This document shows, piece by piece, positions 43,750 to 53,765 of a stretch of DNA of 64,000 bases. The notes beneath the pieces were generated by a model, which saw only the letters and a list, made by a program, of their open reading frames with translations, was not told the origin of the DNA and searched no databases. The number at the start of each line of letters is the position of its first letter. Within the stretch, counting starts at the first letter, position 1. Source of the DNA: Lactobacillus sp. ESL0785 (GTDB taxonomy: Bacteria > Bacillota > Bacilli > Lactobacillales > Lactobacillaceae); NCBI RefSeq assembly GCF_029395455.1, contig NZ_CP113916.1, positions 1,488,001-1,552,000 on the forward strand, in the 5' to 3' direction. The translations under genes were made by a program, and so were the position numbers.

Positions 43750-45612
43750 TTATTTGTTTGTTCTTGCAGTTTCAGCGGCATCAATTCCAGCCAACCGACC
43801 TGAAATGTACGCAAAGCCTAATGTTCCACCTTCAAAGTCAACATAAGCCTTACCATACATCCCAGATGCATCGGCACCAGTAACATAGAGATTAGGAACA
43901 GGTTCACCTTCTGGGGTTAAAGCATGCATCTTTTCATCAATCGTTGCACCGCCAAGTGTTCCCAAATTACGGGCAATGAATTTAACTGCGTAGAATGGAC
44001 CCTTCTCAACTGGAATCATCCGGTTAGTATCAGAGAAGAACAGGTCATCTTCACCAGTCTTCTTGGCATTATTATATTGCGCAACAGACTTTTGCAAGTT
44101 ATCCTTGTCAACACCCATCTTGTCTGCCAATTCTTCAATCGTATCGCCAATAAAGACAACGTTAGTTGATTCAAGCTGATTTAACAGAGCCGTGAAGTCA
44201 GTCTTTTCATGCTCACGCTTAATGTTTTCTTCAGTATCAGTTGGATAATTAAATTCCATGTAGAATTCACGATGGTTTTTCCATTTCCCATAATGATCTT
44301 CAATCGCAACTGTACCGCCTTCCTTGATCTTATCCAACATTGCTTGATCAAGAACAACATATTCAGTTTGTTTTGGCTGTTCAGATAATTCGGCACCATG
44401 AACAGCGAAGTCTAAGGCATGAGTTTCACTAGCATAGCGTTGACCCCGATTATTAACGCGCAAGTTCGGAAAATCGGCTAAAGCATTAAGCGGCAGCCAA
44501 CCCGGACCTACAATTTTGGCCATTGCACCAATATCTTCATTACTGAATGTTTGCCAGAAATAGTGGGTTGAACCATTAATATGGTGAGCAGTACCAGCAT
44601 CCCAAGCCATGTTCAAACCGTCACCGGTATTTTGCAAAACTTGACCTTGTGTGCTGACATCACCTAAATATTCCTTACGCATTTGCGGATTACCACCAAA
44701 ACCACCGGTAGCAATAATTACCTTTTTGGCGTGTACTTCTAAAGTACTATCATCACCTTGGGCAATAACACCAGTAACTACACCATTATCTGTCAGAAGC
44801 TTCTTTGCAGCAAAGCCAAAGTACATCTTACCGCCAATTGATTTGAATTTTTCAATCAGCTTGGTAATTGCCTTAGTACCACCTTCTTGGTAGCCGTGCA
44901 AAGTTGCAGGCATCCCAATATGGTCATAACTACCACCAGTCCCGGCATCAACCAACTTCATGATGGCGCCGTTTTCGTTCAGCCAGTCAACGGTTCTACC
45001 AGATTCATCAATAATCCGCCGAACTAAGATTGAATTCATATAGCCCTGTGAGGCATCCATGTATTCGTCATAAAGCCACTTCTTTGAAACAACCTGATTT
45101 AAATCTTTTTGTTGTTGACTATCAGCGGCAAACATCCCGCCAGCGAACGTACCAGCACCAAGTGGTGAAATTGTCTTTTCAAGAAGGGCAACACTAGCAC
45201 CTTCTTGCTGAGCAGCAAGTGCTGCAGCAGCACCAGCAGAGCCAGCACCCACAACAGCAACATCGACATCAATTACTTCTTTATCAGCGCTAGCATTTTG
45301 CTTACCATTTTCTTTTAGAGCAGCAAAGTTAACGTTGGCCTTGGTTAAAGCATCCTTAACACCAGCAATAATTCCCCGTGAGGTTTCAGAAGCTCCTGAA
45401 ACAACATCAACGTCAACTGACTGATTTTTCACAATCTTATCAGCCATCTTCTTAAAGGCGTTATCAGCTAAACTATCTGGAGCAAAATTGTTCAATGCTT
45501 TAACACTATTAATCTTGTCTTCATTAACATCAACTTCAACATTAATGATGCTTTCCTTACCTTGACCTGAACCGGTATATTTGCCCGGCTTTGTCGTGAT
45601 TTTTTGTGTCAT
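43750..45612 (-). CDS. FMN/FAD-containing fumarate-reductase-like flavoprotein
   Basis: 620 aa, cytoplasmic. FMN-binding domain (about 1-95) with the flavinylation motif SGASETS (72-78), a short charged linker, then FAD_binding_2 with VGAGSAG (121-127) and AYVDFEGGTLGFAYISGRLAG near the end. Same layout as the protein at 40004 but not a close copy. It sits 24 nt after the MFS gene in the operon. By family it is a 2-ene reductase such as urocanate or hydroxycinnamate reductase. Confidence 0.85.
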   Translation of the reverse strand: MTQKITTKPGKYTGSGQGKESIINVEVDVNEDKINSVKALNNFAPDSLADNAFKKMADKIVKNQSVDVDVVSGASETSRGIIAGVKDALTKANVNFAALKENGKQNASADKEVIDVDVAVVGAGSAGAAAALAAQQEGASVALLEKTISPLGAGTFAGGMFAADSQQQKDLNQVVSKKWLYDEYMDASQGYMNSILVRRIIDESGRTVDWLNENGAIMKLVDAGTGGSYDHIGMPATLHGYQEGGTKAITKLIEKFKSIGGKMYFGFAAKKLLTDNGVVTGVIAQGDDSTLEVHAKKVIIATGGFGGNPQMRKEYLGDVSTQGQVLQNTGDGLNMAWDAGTAHHINGSTHYFWQTFSNEDIGAMAKIVGPGWLPLNALADFPNLRVNNRGQRYASETHALDFAVHGAELSEQPKQTEYVVLDQAMLDKIKEGGTVAIEDHYGKWKNHREFYMEFNYPTDTEENIKREHEKTDFTALLNQLESTNVVFIGDTIEELADKMGVDKDNLQKSVAQYNNAKKTGEDDLFFSDTNRMIPVEKGPFYAVKFIARNLGTLGGATIDEKMHALTPEGEPVPNLYVTGADASGMYGKAYVDFEGGTLGFAYISGRLAGIDAAETARTNK

Positions 45613-45636
45613 AGTAATTCCTCTTAATTAATAACT

Positions 45637-46851
45637 TTAACGATGACGACCTGCATTTGGATTTGGTAAAATTGCCATAAAAATAGCAGTCAAAGCAAAG
45701 ACAAGTCCTTGAATAATAAAGGTCATTAAGTAACTCTTACCAGCAATCATCGAAATAATGATTGGTACACAGTATGATAAAAGCAATGATACAGTACCAA
45801 CTAACCCACCAGCTGAACCAGCATACTTAGGTCCAATTTCTGGGAAAGTAATTGGCATTGCCTGCATAATCGGACCAGTCATGGCACCAAGCAAGCCACC
45901 AATAACTAGGTTAATTGTCAGAACTGCTCCTAAAGGAACGTACCAACTAATCGCCATTGAAACACCGCCTAAAATGGTAATACCAATCATTAATGGTTTA
46001 GCATTCTTAGGCTTATTAATAATTGCTGGGCCAAAGGCACTGCCAAACATACTACCAACAGTCGCAATAGCAGCAACAGTACCTGCTTGTTGTGGGCTCA
46101 TTCCTCTTGCAGCAAATGCTTGTGGCAAAATTCCGGAGAAAGCTTCACTAGCACCCATACCACAACCTACACAAAGAGCAACAATCCAGGTCTTCTTACT
46201 TTTAGCAGCTTCTTTAAAGAAACTCCATGAAGATGCGGCTTGATCGGCTTGCATTTCTTGCTTAGGAACTTCTTCACCCTTTGGTGTATCTTTAACAAAT
46301 AATACCCAGCAGACACCTAACACAAGTAAAACAATTGATGAGAAGATATAAGCTGCTTTAACACTAGGAAACATTGGTCCCGTAATTTGTGACAACATAA
46401 TTCCTACACTAGCTGAAGCGAAGAAAATCCCCATTGCCATGTTAGTATCTTGCTTAAACCAAATACCAAAGATCTTCATAGTATTAGCGTTTAGAAGTGC
46501 CATATATACCCCAAACATCATCAGCATAATCATCATTGTGATGAAGTTATTAGCCCACAAACGACCAAACGCACCAATAACTGATACGATTAATCCAACT
46601 GTGACGATTTTCTTAGCACCAAATTTATCGGCTAACGATCCCGCAGGAATACTTAAGACAACCGCAATTAACATTGGTGCCATTAATAAACTTTGAAATT
46701 GCGGCATTGTAATATGTAATGCTGGCATAATTTGCGTAGCTAATGATGAAATTTGGAATTGTACGTAATTACTAATCATATCCAGCAATGCGGCAATTGC
46801 TAAAATCACCCACCGATAGTTTGAAAGCTTCGGTAATTGTTTTTGTTCCAT
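45637..46851 (-). CDS. MFS transporter (OxlT-like anion carrier)
   Basis: 404 aa, 12 helices. An MFS motif A-like stretch is visible (SLADKFGAKKIVTVGLIVSV). It resembles the oxalate:formate/monocarboxylate branch of the family. It lies between flavoprotein genes (28 nt after 46880, 24 nt before 45612), so it probably imports their substrate or exchanges substrate for reduced product. A paralogue is encoded at 49590. Confidence 0.85.
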   Translation of the reverse strand: MEQKQLPKLSNYRWVILAIAALLDMISNYVQFQISSLATQIMPALHITMPQFQSLLMAPMLIAVVLSIPAGSLADKFGAKKIVTVGLIVSVIGAFGRLWANNFITMMIMLMMFGVYMALLNANTMKIFGIWFKQDTNMAMGIFFASASVGIMLSQITGPMFPSVKAAYIFSSIVLLVLGVCWVLFVKDTPKGEEVPKQEMQADQAASSWSFFKEAAKSKKTWIVALCVGCGMGASEAFSGILPQAFAARGMSPQQAGTVAAIATVGSMFGSAFGPAIINKPKNAKPLMIGITILGGVSMAISWYVPLGAVLTINLVIGGLLGAMTGPIMQAMPITFPEIGPKYAGSAGGLVGTVSLLLSYCVPIIISMIAGKSYLMTFIIQGLVFALTAIFMAILPNPNAGRHR

Positions 46852-46879
46852 AATAATTAACCCTCTCTAAATTTACAAC

Positions 46880-48364
46880 TTAATTTTCCGCAGCATATTG
46901 ACCTGCTAAACGGCCAAATGTTTGTGCGTGACTGCATGTCAGACCAGGAACTCTATCTGGATAACTACCCCAGAAGAAGCCACCACTAGCATTGCCTGCT
47001 GCATAAAGATGTGGAATTGGCTTACCCATCTTGTCAATAACTTCCATCTTGGTGTTAATTCTTAAGCCATCAAGCGTTGCCAATAGCCGACCACCCATAA
47101 TCACACCGTAGTATGGACCATGTTCAACTGGGAACAATCTAAACTTTTCTTTACCAAAGTCAGTATCTTCCTCTTGGTCGCACATCTTGTTATATTCATT
47201 AACAGTAGCAACCAACTTTTCTTTTGGCAGGTTTAACATCTCTGCTAATTCTTCAATTGTGTCGGCCTTCTTAACCATGCCATCATCGATTCGCCGTTGA
47301 ACTTCAGCTTTGTTCTCCTCAGTATTATAAATTCCTGGGAAGCCTAAACGTGAACAACCTTGTGTTCTAAATTGCGCCATATGATCCATTGCATCTTCAG
47401 ACCAAATTTGTGCTTCCAAGTATCCAGGTTGCTTAGCCATTGCATTAATGTCAAATTGGTATGGCACACTTTCGTTACCAAAACGCTCACCGTTTAGGTT
47501 AACTTTCAGCATTGGGTATGCGCCCATCCAGAAGTAACCCGGATCCTTAAAGTCAATAACATAATGATCTTCAGCGTTAGTACCAACTGGGACAGCGCCA
47601 CGGTCAAAAATGATTTCAGCTGGTTCTTCATCACGAGCTGCACCAACTTTTAGCCCGGCCAAAATACCTGAACCATCATCACGTGGGCCATCAGAATAAA
47701 CATTCTTCTTGTAGCCAAGTGGATCCCACTTCTTCATCAATTCAACATTGGCACCATAACCACCAGTACAAATAATGACACCCTTAGTAGCAGCGTATTC
47801 GGTCTTTTCGCCTGAATCACGATCGCTAGTAATGACACCCGTTACCTTACCGCTATCATCTGTAACCAACTCTTCTAACTTGGTATTGTACTTAAGTGTT
47901 ACGCCTAATTCCTTCACCTTATCGATCATCCAGTCACCGTAGTGAGCCCAATCATCATCAGGTGTCGCAATTGCTAATTCAGTATTGAAAGCTGTATTAA
48001 CAATAGTTTCGTAATAAGCATCTGATTGTGGCTTCAGTACACCACCGTTTGGCTTCAAAATATTTTCTTCAAGCCAGTTTGCTGTTTCATCAGTGTGGTT
48101 AGCCCAAGTCCACAATAGGCGTTCGTCAACATTATCTTGATAGAACAAAGTTAAGAAATTCATTAACTTAGCTTTATCAACCTTAATTCCTGCTCTTCTT
48201 TGTGCATTACTGTCTAATGCTGCAAAAAATGACCGAAACAAAAATCTTGAACTGCCCATTTTATCAACTAATAAAACTTTGGCACCTTTTTCCGCAGCTG
48301 CCATGGCTGCCATTGCACCAGCATTGCTGGCACCAGCAACAATTATGTCATAGGTATCTTTCAT
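46880..48364 (-). CDS. FAD-dependent fumarate-reductase-like protein (no FMN domain)
   Basis: 494 aa. Rossmann GASNAG (11-16), FAD_binding_2 domain, and C-terminal HLYAAGNASGGFFWGSYPD. The Rossmann loop differs from the other flavoproteins (Ser-Asn-Ala) and the active-site region ends in a distinctive GGRLLATLDGLRI. It is the first gene of the four-gene operon and may act on a different substrate from the others. No covalent FMN domain. Confidence 0.82.
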   Translation of the reverse strand: MKDTYDIIVAGASNAGAMAAMAAAEKGAKVLLVDKMGSSRFLFRSFFAALDSNAQRRAGIKVDKAKLMNFLTLFYQDNVDERLLWTWANHTDETANWLEENILKPNGGVLKPQSDAYYETIVNTAFNTELAIATPDDDWAHYGDWMIDKVKELGVTLKYNTKLEELVTDDSGKVTGVITSDRDSGEKTEYAATKGVIICTGGYGANVELMKKWDPLGYKKNVYSDGPRDDGSGILAGLKVGAARDEEPAEIIFDRGAVPVGTNAEDHYVIDFKDPGYFWMGAYPMLKVNLNGERFGNESVPYQFDINAMAKQPGYLEAQIWSEDAMDHMAQFRTQGCSRLGFPGIYNTEENKAEVQRRIDDGMVKKADTIEELAEMLNLPKEKLVATVNEYNKMCDQEEDTDFGKEKFRLFPVEHGPYYGVIMGGRLLATLDGLRINTKMEVIDKMGKPIPHLYAAGNASGGFFWGSYPDRVPGLTCSHAQTFGRLAGQYAAEN

Positions 48365-48510
48365 TTTTTATCCCTCACTTCTATAAAAACGAAATCCTCT
48401 AATCTCTTTCATCATACTATGAATTAAGTGAAGCTTTGCACTAAATTAGGAATTGATGATTACTAAATGGAATAGATACCAACTTTACAAGCAATTTTTG
48501 GCATAAAAAA

Positions 48511-48538
48511 GGACTAACAGTATTTTATTTGTTAGTCC
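48511..48538 (-). terminator. Intrinsic terminator of the first LysR gene
   Basis: GGACTAACA (48511-48519) pairs with TGTTAGTCC (48530-48538); six T follow on the minus strand. Confidence 0.85.
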
Positions 48539-48548
48539 GACCTAATAA

Positions 48549-49472
48549 TTATTTTTTATTTGGTAAGAATTCTGTAATTGATTGGCGTAAAATGGCAATC
48601 ACTTGCTTTAAAATAGTCTCACTAGCAAAGGATTCCATATAAGCAATACCATATGGCGAGATTTCATGATAAGCAAATGGAATGTAAGTAATACCATTTG
48701 CTTGATAATCAGCAATGAAATTCGGCAACACGCCATAACCCCAGCCGGCTTTGACATAAACACCCATACTTAAAAAATCCTGCACAAACTTAATGTGCTT
48801 CATGCCAATATTATTAACTAAGGTATTCTGAAATTTAACTTGAACATTCAACGAACTATTGGGATCTAGCAAAAAAATGTCCTTATTTTTTAAATCAGCC
48901 AAAGTTATCTGCTTTTTTTGTGCAAGCGGAGAATCTGACGGACACGCAACCACAAATTGCCCAGTAATTAATGGCTCAAACTGGACATCTTCAACAATTT
49001 CAACGTCATCTCGAGCAATCGCGCAGATATCCACATGATGGTTTAATAATTCACCAATTGAATTATTGAGAACGAAGACAAACTGAACATCAATATTGTT
49101 ATTAACTGACCGTAATTTTCGCAAAAAGATTGGCAATACTTGCTGTTCTAAAGGCGTGTCACATACACCAATCCGCAACAATGTTCCCGCATTATTTCTC
49201 TGGCTCTGTAAATAAGCAACCGTATAATCCATGTCATCAATCACATTGCGCGCAACATGATAAAAGTATTTGCCGGCATTGGTCAATGAAATGCGATGAT
49301 GTGCGCGATTAATCAAGGTCACACCAATTGTTGTTTCCAAATCTTTAATATTCTTAGAAACGGCTGATTGGGAGAAGTTAAGTCGTTCTGCCGCAATTGT
49401 AAAACTAGAATTGTCAACTGCCTTAACAAAGCAGCGTAATTGAGTAAAATTCATTTTCATCATTCCATTCAT
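48549..49472 (-). CDS. LysR-family regulator (probably of the flavoprotein operon)
   Basis: 307 aa. N-terminal winged helix (about 5-64; SFTIAAERLNFSQSAVSKNIKDLE) and a LysR substrate-binding domain (about 95-300). The start may be MKMNF at the fourth or sixth codon; the annotated first Met is within a Met-rich run. It is transcribed in the same direction as the operon starting at 48364, with a terminator and about 180 nt of promoter DNA between. In lactobacilli, phenolic-acid reductase genes are also paired with a LysR activator. Confidence 0.88.
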   Translation of the reverse strand: MNGMMKMNFTQLRCFVKAVDNSSFTIAAERLNFSQSAVSKNIKDLETTIGVTLINRAHHRISLTNAGKYFYHVARNVIDDMDYTVAYLQSQRNNAGTLLRIGVCDTPLEQQVLPIFLRKLRSVNNNIDVQFVFVLNNSIGELLNHHVDICAIARDDVEIVEDVQFEPLITGQFVVACPSDSPLAQKKQITLADLKNKDIFLLDPNSSLNVQVKFQNTLVNNIGMKHIKFVQDFLSMGVYVKAGWGYGVLPNFIADYQANGITYIPFAYHEISPYGIAYMESFASETILKQVIAILRQSITEFLPNKK

Positions 49473-49536
49473 TTATAGCATATCCTAATTATACTTTATC
49501 TGTAAGGGGTTTCACAATAAATTAACATTACAATAT

Positions 49537-49566
49537 AAAAAACGATGAACTTAATTCATCGTTTTT
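49537..49566 (-). terminator. Intrinsic terminator of the second MFS gene
   Basis: AACGATGAA and TTCATCGTT with flanking A and T runs form a strong stem. Confidence 0.85.
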
Positions 49567-49589
49567 TAAAATCAATTTTTTACTAATCT

Positions 49590-50783
49590 TTACTTAACGT
49601 GATTTGCATCTGGTAAAAGTAAAATGAAAATCACTGCACTCACATGTAATAATGCCTGTAGACCAATTGTCATTACTGGATTATGACCAGCAATTCCTGA
49701 AATAGAAACCGGAACAATATAAGATAACAGCATTGAAACAGTACCACCAATACCACCGGCACTACCTGCATATTTTTGCCCAATTTCTGGTAATTGAATT
49801 GTCATCCCTTTTAAAACTGGACCGGTCATTGAACCAAACAAACCACCAATTGCCAAGTTAGCCATCATAATTGCACCACCGGACAACTTAGTATTCATAA
49901 AAATCATAATGCCTGAAAGAATGACCGCAAAAAGCATAAATGGCTTGGCCCGATGCAACTTTCTAATAATTGCTGGCCCAATCATTGAACCAAATAATGC
50001 ACCCATTGACGCACAAGACGTCATTATACCAGCTAATTTAGGATTAACGCCCTTGGCATTAACTAAAATTTGCGGCAGCGTACCAATAAAGGACATCGAA
50101 GCAGCACTGACAATACCACCACAGATGCACAATAACCAAACCCGCTTACTTCTTGCGGCAACACCAAAGTATTTAGTAACTGATTCGTGTTTTGGTAGTG
50201 TTTCACCTTTAGGTGTATCTCTAACTAAAAGCAGCCACAGGCAGGCAATAATAACTATTAAAACTGATGAAAAAATATATGCTGACTGAACTGTGGGAAA
50301 ATATGCCCCCGTAATCTGTGATAAGCTCGTACCAACCGTGCTGCAAGCAAACCAAATCCCCATAGCAATTCCTGTATCTTGCTTAAACCATGTACCTAAA
50401 ATTTTGGTTGAGTTGGCATTGCCCAAGGCCATATAAACACCAAACATGAGTAAAGCAATCATCATAGTCGCATAATTCGTAGCATATAGCCGACCAAAAG
50501 CACCGATAATTGAGACAATAAACCCAGTTGCCACTACTTTTTTAGGTCCAAATTTATCGCCAAGTGTTCCTCCGGGAATACTTAAAAAAACGGCAACTAA
50601 CATTGGCGCCATAAGTAGACTAGCGAATTGAGCAGGCACAATATGCAACTGCGGAATAATCCGAATTGCTAAAGCGGAAATTTGAAATTGCACGTAGCTG
50701 CTAGTCATCGTCATTAACGACAAAACTGCCAAAATAACCCACCGATAATTCGATAAAACCGGTACACTTCTTTCTTTTTCCAT
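49590..50783 (-). CDS. MFS transporter, paralogue of the 45637 carrier
   Basis: 397 aa, 12 helices. The N-terminus (LSNYRWVILAVLSLM.., YVQFQISALAIRIIPQLHI) and many other blocks match the carrier at 45637 nearly residue for residue, so the two arose by duplication. It stands alone between two terminators and two LysR genes. It probably carries a related organic anion. Confidence 0.85.
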   Translation of the reverse strand: MEKERSVPVLSNYRWVILAVLSLMTMTSSYVQFQISALAIRIIPQLHIVPAQFASLLMAPMLVAVFLSIPGGTLGDKFGPKKVVATGFIVSIIGAFGRLYATNYATMMIALLMFGVYMALGNANSTKILGTWFKQDTGIAMGIWFACSTVGTSLSQITGAYFPTVQSAYIFSSVLIVIIACLWLLLVRDTPKGETLPKHESVTKYFGVAARSKRVWLLCICGGIVSAASMSFIGTLPQILVNAKGVNPKLAGIMTSCASMGALFGSMIGPAIIRKLHRAKPFMLFAVILSGIMIFMNTKLSGGAIMMANLAIGGLFGSMTGPVLKGMTIQLPEIGQKYAGSAGGIGGTVSMLLSYIVPVSISGIAGHNPVMTIGLQALLHVSAVIFILLLPDANHVK

Positions 50784-50887
50784 AATTAATTTCTCCTTCT
50801 ACGATCTTAAAAACTGGTACTTACTCTTATCTTAAAATTTGTTTCCTATTTATGATGATTATAGTAATTGCTTGATTGTACAAAAAA

Positions 50888-50920
50888 GGACCTAACTCAA
50901 TAAAATTCAGAATTAGGTCC
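50888..50920 (-). terminator. Intrinsic terminator of the ASST-LysR operon
   Basis: GGACCTAA (50888-50895) pairs with TTAGGTCC (50913-50920); on the minus strand TTTTTT follows. Confidence 0.82.
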
Positions 50921-50937
50921 CTTCATGTTATTGAATT

Positions 50938-51822
50938 TTAATAATTATCAAGGAGCGTTTGCTCAATAATTGAACAAATTTTTTCTTCTAACTTTGTTAT
51001 ATTGTTTTTAGCAGGATAAATTATTTCCAAGGGAACAGTCATCTGCACCTTTAAGGGAATAGCACAAAGCTTGCCAGAAACAAAATAATTATTGCCTATT
51101 GATGCTGTTTCCGGCATAACTGTATAACCACGATTATGGGCAACCGCATTAAAAATAATATCGCGACTTGATAATACATACTGCTGCTTGTGTCCCGGCC
51201 AATTTTTATAATCATTCAGGACGAAGCAAGTCAAACCTTCAACATCGTCCTCACCAATAGTCTGCTTTGCAGCCAAGGGACTATCTTTAGACACATATAC
51301 TCTCAACGGCACGTCAAGTAACTTCTTGTGCTGTAAGTGCATTTCTGTAACAATCATGTCAAACAAAACTTCGTCATCCTTGCGCTTACTGCACAGCGCA
51401 ATGTCCACTTTTCCATCACGCAGCCGCTCAAGCAAACGCCGCGGTCTTAATTCTTCTGGTGAAATTTCCAACTTAGAAAATTGCTGATAAATTTTGTTAA
51501 TAATTTTCAGAAAAATTGTCCCCGAAATCATCGGCACTACTGCCAGATTAAGCGACTTAATATCCTCATTATTAACGGCAAAACGCTGCAATTCATCCAC
51601 ATCACGTTGGATTTTCTGAACAATGTGATAAACTTGCTTGCCCTTAGCAGTTAATTCCACACCTCTACGTGTTCGTTCAAAAATTTGCGATCCCATTTCA
51701 CTTTCAAATAATTTAATTGATTCACTCAATGCTGGCTGAGAAATAAATAATTCATAACTAGCTTTCGAGATTGAATGACATTCGGCAACTTTGAGAAAGT
51801 ATTGTAATTGAACGAGCTTCAT
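50938..51822 (-). CDS. LysR-family regulator (in the arylsulfotransferase operon)
   Basis: 294 aa. Winged helix at about 3-60 (SISKASYELFISQPALSESIKLFE) and a LysR effector domain of the CysB-like layout. It lies 16 nt after the arylsulfotransferase gene and is followed by a terminator, so it is last in trx-asst-lysR and may control that operon and the divergent reductase genes. Confidence 0.88.
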   Translation of the reverse strand: MKLVQLQYFLKVAECHSISKASYELFISQPALSESIKLFESEMGSQIFERTRRGVELTAKGKQVYHIVQKIQRDVDELQRFAVNNEDIKSLNLAVVPMISGTIFLKIINKIYQQFSKLEISPEELRPRRLLERLRDGKVDIALCSKRKDDEVLFDMIVTEMHLQHKKLLDVPLRVYVSKDSPLAAKQTIGEDDVEGLTCFVLNDYKNWPGHKQQYVLSSRDIIFNAVAHNRGYTVMPETASIGNNYFVSGKLCAIPLKVQMTVPLEIIYPAKNNITKLEEKICSIIEQTLLDNY

Positions 51823-51838
51823 TTTATTTGACTCCTAA

Positions 51839-53260
51839 TTAAAGTTTATCCACACAGAAGGCTGCTCCCTTGCCATAACCAGCAGTCCCAGCAACTGAAA
51901 CTGTGACATCATCCTTAAATTTAGGATCAGCAGCACCAGGTACTTGGAAGTCAGCAATCTTTGGCGGAATGATTGCTTTAGGCTCTTCTTTAGTTAACTG
52001 TGGTACCCATTCATAAGGAACCCGATAAGCACGGTAAACCAAGTAGTCCCCAACATATGGATAAACATATTCCCAGACTACTTCCTTATCTGGTGTAACC
52101 TCCAAGAAGCGACCCTCGGTTCCTTCATCAATTAGGGTATTACCGTTCGGTAAACGTTGGGCGTCACTAACTAATGGTGAGTAGAAATGGTGACCATGGA
52201 ATGGCGTTTTGCTATCAAAGTCAGTCATGCCAAATGACCAAACAACTTCTAAAGTAGTTGGATTAAATTCAATTACGCGTGAAGTATCGACTCTGGTTGT
52301 CTTCATTCCTGTCTTTGAAGTTTGATCAGGTAGTCCATAGCCAGCCCAACCACCATTATTGAAGACCATAATGTTACCAGCACCAGGCAACCCTTTAGGA
52401 ATCATATGTGAATGATGCATCCCAACTAATGGCCCTAACAACCGCAAAGCTAAGGAAATAGTATAATCTGGACCAATTTGCCAAACTATTTTACCGCTTT
52501 CATGGTCAACAATCCACATAATATTTGCTTCACGAGAATCCATAATAATGTTATTAGGATTAAACCGTTCATCACCCTCATCAAACCAATGGTTAGGTCC
52601 TAAATAACTGGCACAGTTAACGTGGAAAATATCACCCTCACCATGTTCACCGCTTTGCTGCGTATTCGGATCATGGAACATCGCGTTCTTCTCAATATTA
52701 GTTAAATGAAATTCACGGAAGTGATCCATAATATGCCATGACCATAATTTTTTACCTTCACGATCAACTTCAATTAAGACATCTTCAAGAAGCGGCTGCG
52801 GTGAAATCTTACGTTTTTTGACATTGTTATGAGTTAGCAGCAAGACCTTGTTAAAGTCTTCCTTAGCGTCTTGACCTGGAACATAGTAGCCCACAGGATT
52901 ACCTTCAATTTGATAATCATGGTGTTGGCGGGCAACCCAGCCCTTACCAACGTCTTCATCATCGACTTCTTGGTTATGGTCAAAGCTCCAAACTTTCTTC
53001 CCGTCCCAGTCAACTTCCGTCAGATCAGCATAATCTTGGTAAGCAGCGTAACGATCACGACATCTTAAAGAGCCAAAAATCTTACCACCGGGAACCATCT
53101 TATTCGGAAAGCCTTGAAAATCCTTCCATTCATGAACAACCTTGCCGGACATATCAATTAAAACAGCCCCGACTCCGGATGCATTAAACAATGTGTAACC
53201 ACTCCAAGTTTTATCAGGATTATATCTAACCGTTCCTGTTGGATAAACCGTTCTTCCCAT
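51839..53260 (-). CDS. Arylsulfotransferase (ASST family), cytoplasmic
   Basis: 473 aa. It shows the repeated beta-propeller pattern of bacterial arylsulfate sulfotransferases (GKKVWSFDHNQE, GKKLWSWHIMDH, GKIVWQIGPDY, LEVVWSFGMTD, KEVVWEYVYP). The conserved His clusters QHHDY, HHSHM and FHGHHFYSP are present; one His is expected to carry the sulfate. The family moves sulfate from one aryl sulfate to a phenol without PAPS. Unlike the periplasmic E. coli enzyme it has no signal peptide and would act inside the cell. Cys occurs in RCRDRY, VNCASY and AAFCVDKL. It lies 19 nt after the thioredoxin gene. Confidence 0.85.
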   Translation of the reverse strand: MGRTVYPTGTVRYNPDKTWSGYTLFNASGVGAVLIDMSGKVVHEWKDFQGFPNKMVPGGKIFGSLRCRDRYAAYQDYADLTEVDWDGKKVWSFDHNQEVDDEDVGKGWVARQHHDYQIEGNPVGYYVPGQDAKEDFNKVLLLTHNNVKKRKISPQPLLEDVLIEVDREGKKLWSWHIMDHFREFHLTNIEKNAMFHDPNTQQSGEHGEGDIFHVNCASYLGPNHWFDEGDERFNPNNIIMDSREANIMWIVDHESGKIVWQIGPDYTISLALRLLGPLVGMHHSHMIPKGLPGAGNIMVFNNGGWAGYGLPDQTSKTGMKTTRVDTSRVIEFNPTTLEVVWSFGMTDFDSKTPFHGHHFYSPLVSDAQRLPNGNTLIDEGTEGRFLEVTPDKEVVWEYVYPYVGDYLVYRAYRVPYEWVPQLTKEEPKAIIPPKIADFQVPGAADPKFKDDVTVSVAGTAGYGKGAAFCVDKL

Positions 53261-53279
53261 ATATCTTCTCCTTTATCAA

Positions 53280-53582
53280 TTAAGCCAGCATATCTGCATA
53301 TTCGTCTTCATCATGATTACCACTAAGCCGCTTAACTGGCTCACCGTCATCAAACAAAATCACGTGCGGCACACCCTTTAAGCGTAGTTTTGCTTGTAAT
53401 TCTGGGCTTGCTTCAACATCAACATTGTAAAAAGGTATATCTGGAAATTCATCTTCAAGGTCTTCAATCTTTGGGTGAACTTTTTTACATACTGGACAAG
53501 TTTTCCGTGAAAACAAAACTAGGCATTTTTGCCCGTCATCTTCAACAACCTCATCAAAAAACTCAGAATTAATCGTTTTCAT
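53280..53582 (-). CDS. Thioredoxin-like protein
   Basis: 100 aa from ATG 53582 (AGGAG upstream, spacing 8); a longer frame to 53621 lacks a site. Thioredoxin fold with active site RKTCPVCKKV (CPVC instead of the usual CGPC) and the cis-Pro in KGVPHVILF. The Pro-Val dipeptide would change its redox potential compared with housekeeping thioredoxin. It is first in the operon with the arylsulfotransferase and divergent from a thioredoxin-reductase-like gene, so the three probably form a dedicated redox set. Confidence 0.88.
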   Translation of the reverse strand: MKTINSEFFDEVVEDDGQKCLVLFSRKTCPVCKKVHPKIEDLEDEFPDIPFYNVDVEASPELQAKLRLKGVPHVILFDDGEPVKRLSGNHDEDEYADMLA

Positions 53583-53749
53583 TATGAACACTCCTCGCAT
53601 CAAGATTATTATTTTTTTCACAATTAAATTTTAATACAAAACAGCTTGCTTAGTCCCATATCTAAAACTTATACCACATAAGTAACGCCTATATATTAGT
53701 ACTTTGAAAAAGTTATATCCTTTAGTTATCAGCAACAAATTACATTTTA

Positions 53750-53765
53750 CACATGAATACATGTG
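53750..53765. promoter_or_regulatory. Inverted repeat in the divergent trx / reductase promoter region
   Basis: CACATG-AATA-CATGTG, a perfect 6-bp inverted repeat, lies about 32 nt upstream of the reductase start inside the 215-nt gap shared with the thioredoxin operon. It may be an operator, possibly for the LysR protein at 50938. Confidence 0.45.

Noticed and set aside
45758..46243. 161-codon plus-strand frame opposite the MFS carrier
   Set aside because: Antisense shadow of a conserved membrane protein, rich in Pro/Ile/Ala without domain features or a ribosome site.
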